NCBI GenBank assembly: GCA_020639235.1
Contig: JACKHC010000001.1
Coordinates: forward strand, 2,294,001 to 2,358,000
Direction of reading: 5' to 3'
Origin: Phycisphaeraceae bacterium
Lineage (GTDB): Bacteria > Planctomycetota > Phycisphaerae > Phycisphaerales > UBA1924
DNA length: 64,000 nucleotides
Part shown: positions 61,964-64,000 of the stretch, piece by piece
Layout of the letters: every line of letters starts with the position of its first letter
Numbering within the stretch: the stretch's first letter is position 1
The notes under the pieces: model-generated
The model's input: the letters and a program-made list of their open reading frames with translations, nothing else
What the model was told of the DNA's origin: nothing
The model's database searches: none
Made by a program: the position numbers and the translations under genes

Positions 61964-62064
61964 CACATGACGACTCTTCGCGCGGACGCCACCCCCCGGC
62001 GTCCGCGTTTTCATTCGCCCGTTAACCCCCGCCCCCCCTTAACCCCAGAGCGCGAGAGTCTGAG
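61964..62064 (+). repeat. ~100-bp repeat related to 43513-43614
   Basis: Contains the perfect terminator hairpin at 61981 and ends in AGCGCGAGAGTCTGAGAG. A diverged copy lies behind the dockerin fragment at 43418-43489. The hairpin arms are also seen at 19061-19090. Confidence 0.6.
61981..62011 (+). terminator. Rho-independent terminator
   Basis: A 10-bp perfect stem CGCGGACGCC / GGCGTCCGCG around an ACCCCCC loop, followed by TTTT. It is the clearest plus-strand terminator in the window, 214 bp behind the second beta-helix gene. Confidence 0.85.
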
Positions 62065-62184
62065 AGTTCGCGCCAACCGGCCGGTTCACACCAGCGCCCC
62101 CCTACCACACTCGCCCATTCGCGAACCTAATCACAACCCCGAATCCACGCCCCCAAGGCCCGTTTCCGCCTCCATCCACCAACG

Positions 62185-62214
62185 AAAAAACGCCCCGGAA
62201 CTCGTCCGGAGCGT
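62185..62214 (-). terminator. Rho-independent terminator of the right-edge gene
   Basis: Read on the minus strand: stem ACGCTCCGGA / TCCGGGGCGT (ten pairs, one wobble), loop CGAGT, followed by a run of six T. It lies 43 bp after the stop of the gene at 62257. Confidence 0.9.
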
Positions 62215-62256
62215 CGTGAACTTTCCAAGGTTATCTACGTCTGGGTCCTCTGACTC

Positions 62257-64000
62257 CTACTTGCAATCGCCGGGCAATGCCTGCGGCGGGAGCGTCACTC
62301 CGAAGTACGCCTCGTAGCCGGCTTGATCGACAATCTCGAGCGTCACCTCGTTCGAAGCGTACCCATCCGGATTCACCACGATGACCGGAGCCGACAGAAC
62401 ACGGTCTAGGTCCTGAACGGTGAGCACGGTACTCAGCACATCTTTCGTGAGTTCCACCTCAACATTCCCATTGATGATCATGGAGCCGGCCTTCAGTGTC
62501 TGCACACTGGTCGGATACGGCACGCTGTCGATCCAGATCGTGGCACCTGGGTAAAAGTCCTTACCCGAAATCTGCAGCGTCACGACTCCCGGGTTATCCG
62601 GGCACCGATCGATCACCGCCTTCGAGGTGACCTCCGGAGAGATCGCCGTGATCACCGGCGAGGGATAGCGAACCGCAAACGCCTGCGCATTGGAGGTCCC
62701 GCCAGAAGGAATGATGTTGCCCGAGAACGCGTCGAAGTACCCGGTCCCTTTGTCCGGAGTTCGGACCGTGATGAACGCATGAGTCTCCGTGGTGGTCAGG
62801 CCCGCGGGCACGATCGCCCGGAGCTCGGCCGGAGAGACAAACCTCGTCTGAAGCGGGAAGTCGTCCCAGTACACCACAGAGGCCTTGTTGAAGTTACCGA
62901 ATCGTTCTTCCTCAAAGCCGGCGAAGTACGGCACAGACAACGGCCCTTCAACCGTGATCTCGAACGCATCCGACCCCGGGATAACCATCTTCGGCGTGAT
63001 GTTCGAGACCAGCGGCTTCGGCGCCGCGACCGCCAGCGTCACCGCGTTACTCTCGCCGCCGCCGGGCCCCGGCGCCGACAACCGGATCGACTTCAGCGCC
63101 GGCTCGTCATAGTCGCTCACGGGCATGAGTGAATACAGGATGCCGTTCTCGACCGGCTGCCTGAACCTCGGGATCGGCGTGCTGCTCACCGGATTGGCCA
63201 TGCGCAGCGCCTCGTCGGCGCTGATGGCGCGATTGAAGAGCGTGAAGTTGGCCAGTTGGCCATTGAGCACCGAACTACCGTTGTCCTGTTCACCGAATAC
63301 CATCGTTTTACCAACATCAATAAAACCGTTGCGCGGCGACGAGTCCAGCGTCGTCACGAGTTGGCCGTCGATGTACCAGTTCACACCGGTCGGATCATCG
63401 CGCTTCACCGAGACGGCGTAGTGATGCCAGTTGGTATCACCCACGACCACATCGGAGTTGAAGCGGAAGAGCGTGGGGGTCGAGTCATCGATCACAGAGA
63501 TACCGGGAACACCATCCTGGAAATACACGGCGAATCCGATACCCGCCCGGTTCGCGTCCGCGATGAGCCGGAAACTATTTCCCAGCTCGTTCCGCTTTAC
63601 CCAGTACGCGATGGAGAAGTCGCCCGTGCCGAACGGGATGATGCCTGCCGCCGGCACCTCGATGGCATCACCCTCCAGAATGACCGCCTCATTCAGGAAG
63701 GGCGGCACACCCGCGGTGGTGAACCCCGGCGTGAGTCCCTGGGGAGTAGCGTCGGCGTAGTTGATCGAGTCGAAGAAGTCGCCGTCGAAGTTCCAGTCAT
63801 GGATGCGATCGGGAACCAGCGTCAGCTCGTCGCGGTCGATCAGCACGGTCGGGATCGGAGGCGGCGCAGTGAAGTCGTACAACGGAAAACTGGAGAACAG
63901 GTCCGGCTCCGATGTGCCGAACACGAAGTCCCACATGTCCGCCAGCACATACCAGTAATCCCGACGCGCGATGAACGAGGGCAGGCCCGCGGGCGTCAAT
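62257..64000 (-). CDS. secreted LamG/IPT-domain protein, paralogue of 2357-7384 (5' end outside window)
   Basis: At least 580 aa; the frame is open to the right edge. A LamG-like domain is visible (~75-270: GTGDFSIAYWVKRNELGNSF, NWHHYAVSVKRDDPTGVNWY, FGEQDNGSSVLNGQLANFTL). IPT/TIG-like segments follow (VITAISPEVTSKAV, LQISGKDFYPGATIWID). Shared landmarks with the protein at 2357 are FIARRDYW, IPRFRQPVENGI, APGPGGGESNAVTLAVAAP and FEEERFGNFNKASVVYWDDF. The C-terminus ends LPPQALPGDCK. A good terminator follows. The N-terminal signal and any propeller are outside the window. Confidence 0.85.
   Translation of the reverse strand, partial: LTPAGLPSFIARRDYWYVLADMWDFVFGTSEPDLFSSFPLYDFTAPPPIPTVLIDRDELTLVPDRIHDWNFDGDFFDSINYADATPQGLTPGFTTAGVPPFLNEAVILEGDAIEVPAAGIIPFGTGDFSIAYWVKRNELGNSFRLIADANRAGIGFAVYFQDGVPGISVIDDSTPTLFRFNSDVVVGDTNWHHYAVSVKRDDPTGVNWYIDGQLVTTLDSSPRNGFIDVGKTMVFGEQDNGSSVLNGQLANFTLFNRAISADEALRMANPVSSTPIPRFRQPVENGILYSLMPVSDYDEPALKSIRLSAPGPGGGESNAVTLAVAAPKPLVSNITPKMVIPGSDAFEITVEGPLSVPYFAGFEEERFGNFNKASVVYWDDFPLQTRFVSPAELRAIVPAGLTTTETHAFITVRTPDKGTGYFDAFSGNIIPSGGTSNAQAFAVRYPSPVITAISPEVTSKAVIDRCPDNPGVVTLQISGKDFYPGATIWIDSVPYPTSVQTLKAGSMIINGNVEVELTKDVLSTVLTVQDLDRVLSAPVIVVNPDGYASNEVTLEIVDQAGYEAYFGVTLPPQALPGDCK

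Larger units (their letters stand above)
61768..62256. other. intergenic region with three terminator-like hairpins
   Basis: 489 bp between convergent genes, no coding pattern. It holds the hairpins at 61861-61890, 61981-62011 and 62185-62214, the repeat at 61964-62064 and a long C-rich stretch (62017-62170). Confidence 0.6.

Noticed and set aside
1..64000. CRISPR array, insertion sequence, integrase or phage module
   Set aside because: No regularly spaced short repeats, no transposase or integrase motif and no terminal inverted repeats were seen; the holin-family gene at 34336 belongs to the chromosomal YqjE group.

Overview
The window is GC-rich bacterial DNA that looks like a planctomycete of the Phycisphaerae (Phycisphaerales type). 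The evidence is six intact secreted proteins ending in the paired-repeat 'GC-type' dockerin (motif VDVDDLNAILS), four ECF-like sigma factors each beside a membrane-anchored Ser/Thr protein kinase, VPAPGA-like C-terminal sorting tails, and giant secreted proteins with LamG and IPT-like domains. The lineage is inferred from gene content; no rRNA or tRNA gene was found. Both window edges cut genes: a kinase with WD40 repeats on the left and a LamG/IPT surface protein on the right.

Layout. 1-9.7 kb: 3' end of a WD40 kinase, a 1,675-aa secreted propeller/LamG protein with a partner protein upstream, and a divergent small dockerin protein. 9.7-16 kb: a periplasmic coiled-coil protein, a NarX/NarL-like two-component system, and three secreted proteins in a row (dockerin, Kelch-dockerin, VPAPGA-tail protein). 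16-24.8 kb: two sigma/kinase pairs, an S41 protease, a secreted protein and a small HTH protein. 25-35.3 kb: a stress/envelope island with an ethylene-receptor-like sensor, CsbD, a glycine-zipper protein, a DUF892 ferritin-like protein, PLDc_N, an OmpR-type two-component system, a PRC-barrel protein, an entericidin-like lipoprotein, DUF1328, DUF2383, DUF883 and a YqjE-like holin-family protein. 35.6-42.7 kb: a tightly coupled lipid-modification operon (desaturase, FAD oxidoreductase, DUF1365, CFA synthase, DUF2878, DUF1295, second CFA-type methyltransferase) ending in an outer-membrane barrel remnant. 43-48 kb: a decayed dockerin fragment, a TonB/small-barrel pair and a divergent two-component system with a Fis-type regulator. 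48-56.6 kb: two more sigma/kinase operons flanking an S74-chaperone protein and another small dockerin protein. 56.6-62.2 kb: a tandem duplication of beta-helix/dockerin proteins with copied promoters, dockerins and terminators. 62.2-64 kb: a paralogue of the 2.4-7.4 kb giant protein.

How it may work together. Three regulatory layers (two-component systems, sigma/kinase pairs, one HTH protein) sit among genes for the cell surface and envelope. The sigma/kinase pairs have no visible anti-sigma factor, which suggests sigma control by phosphorylation. The central island combines sigma-S-regulon-like small stress proteins with a putative fatty-acid desaturation/methylation pathway, so it may act as an envelope-stress and membrane-remodelling unit. 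These functional links are inference from gene order; the family calls rest on motifs read in the translated sequence.
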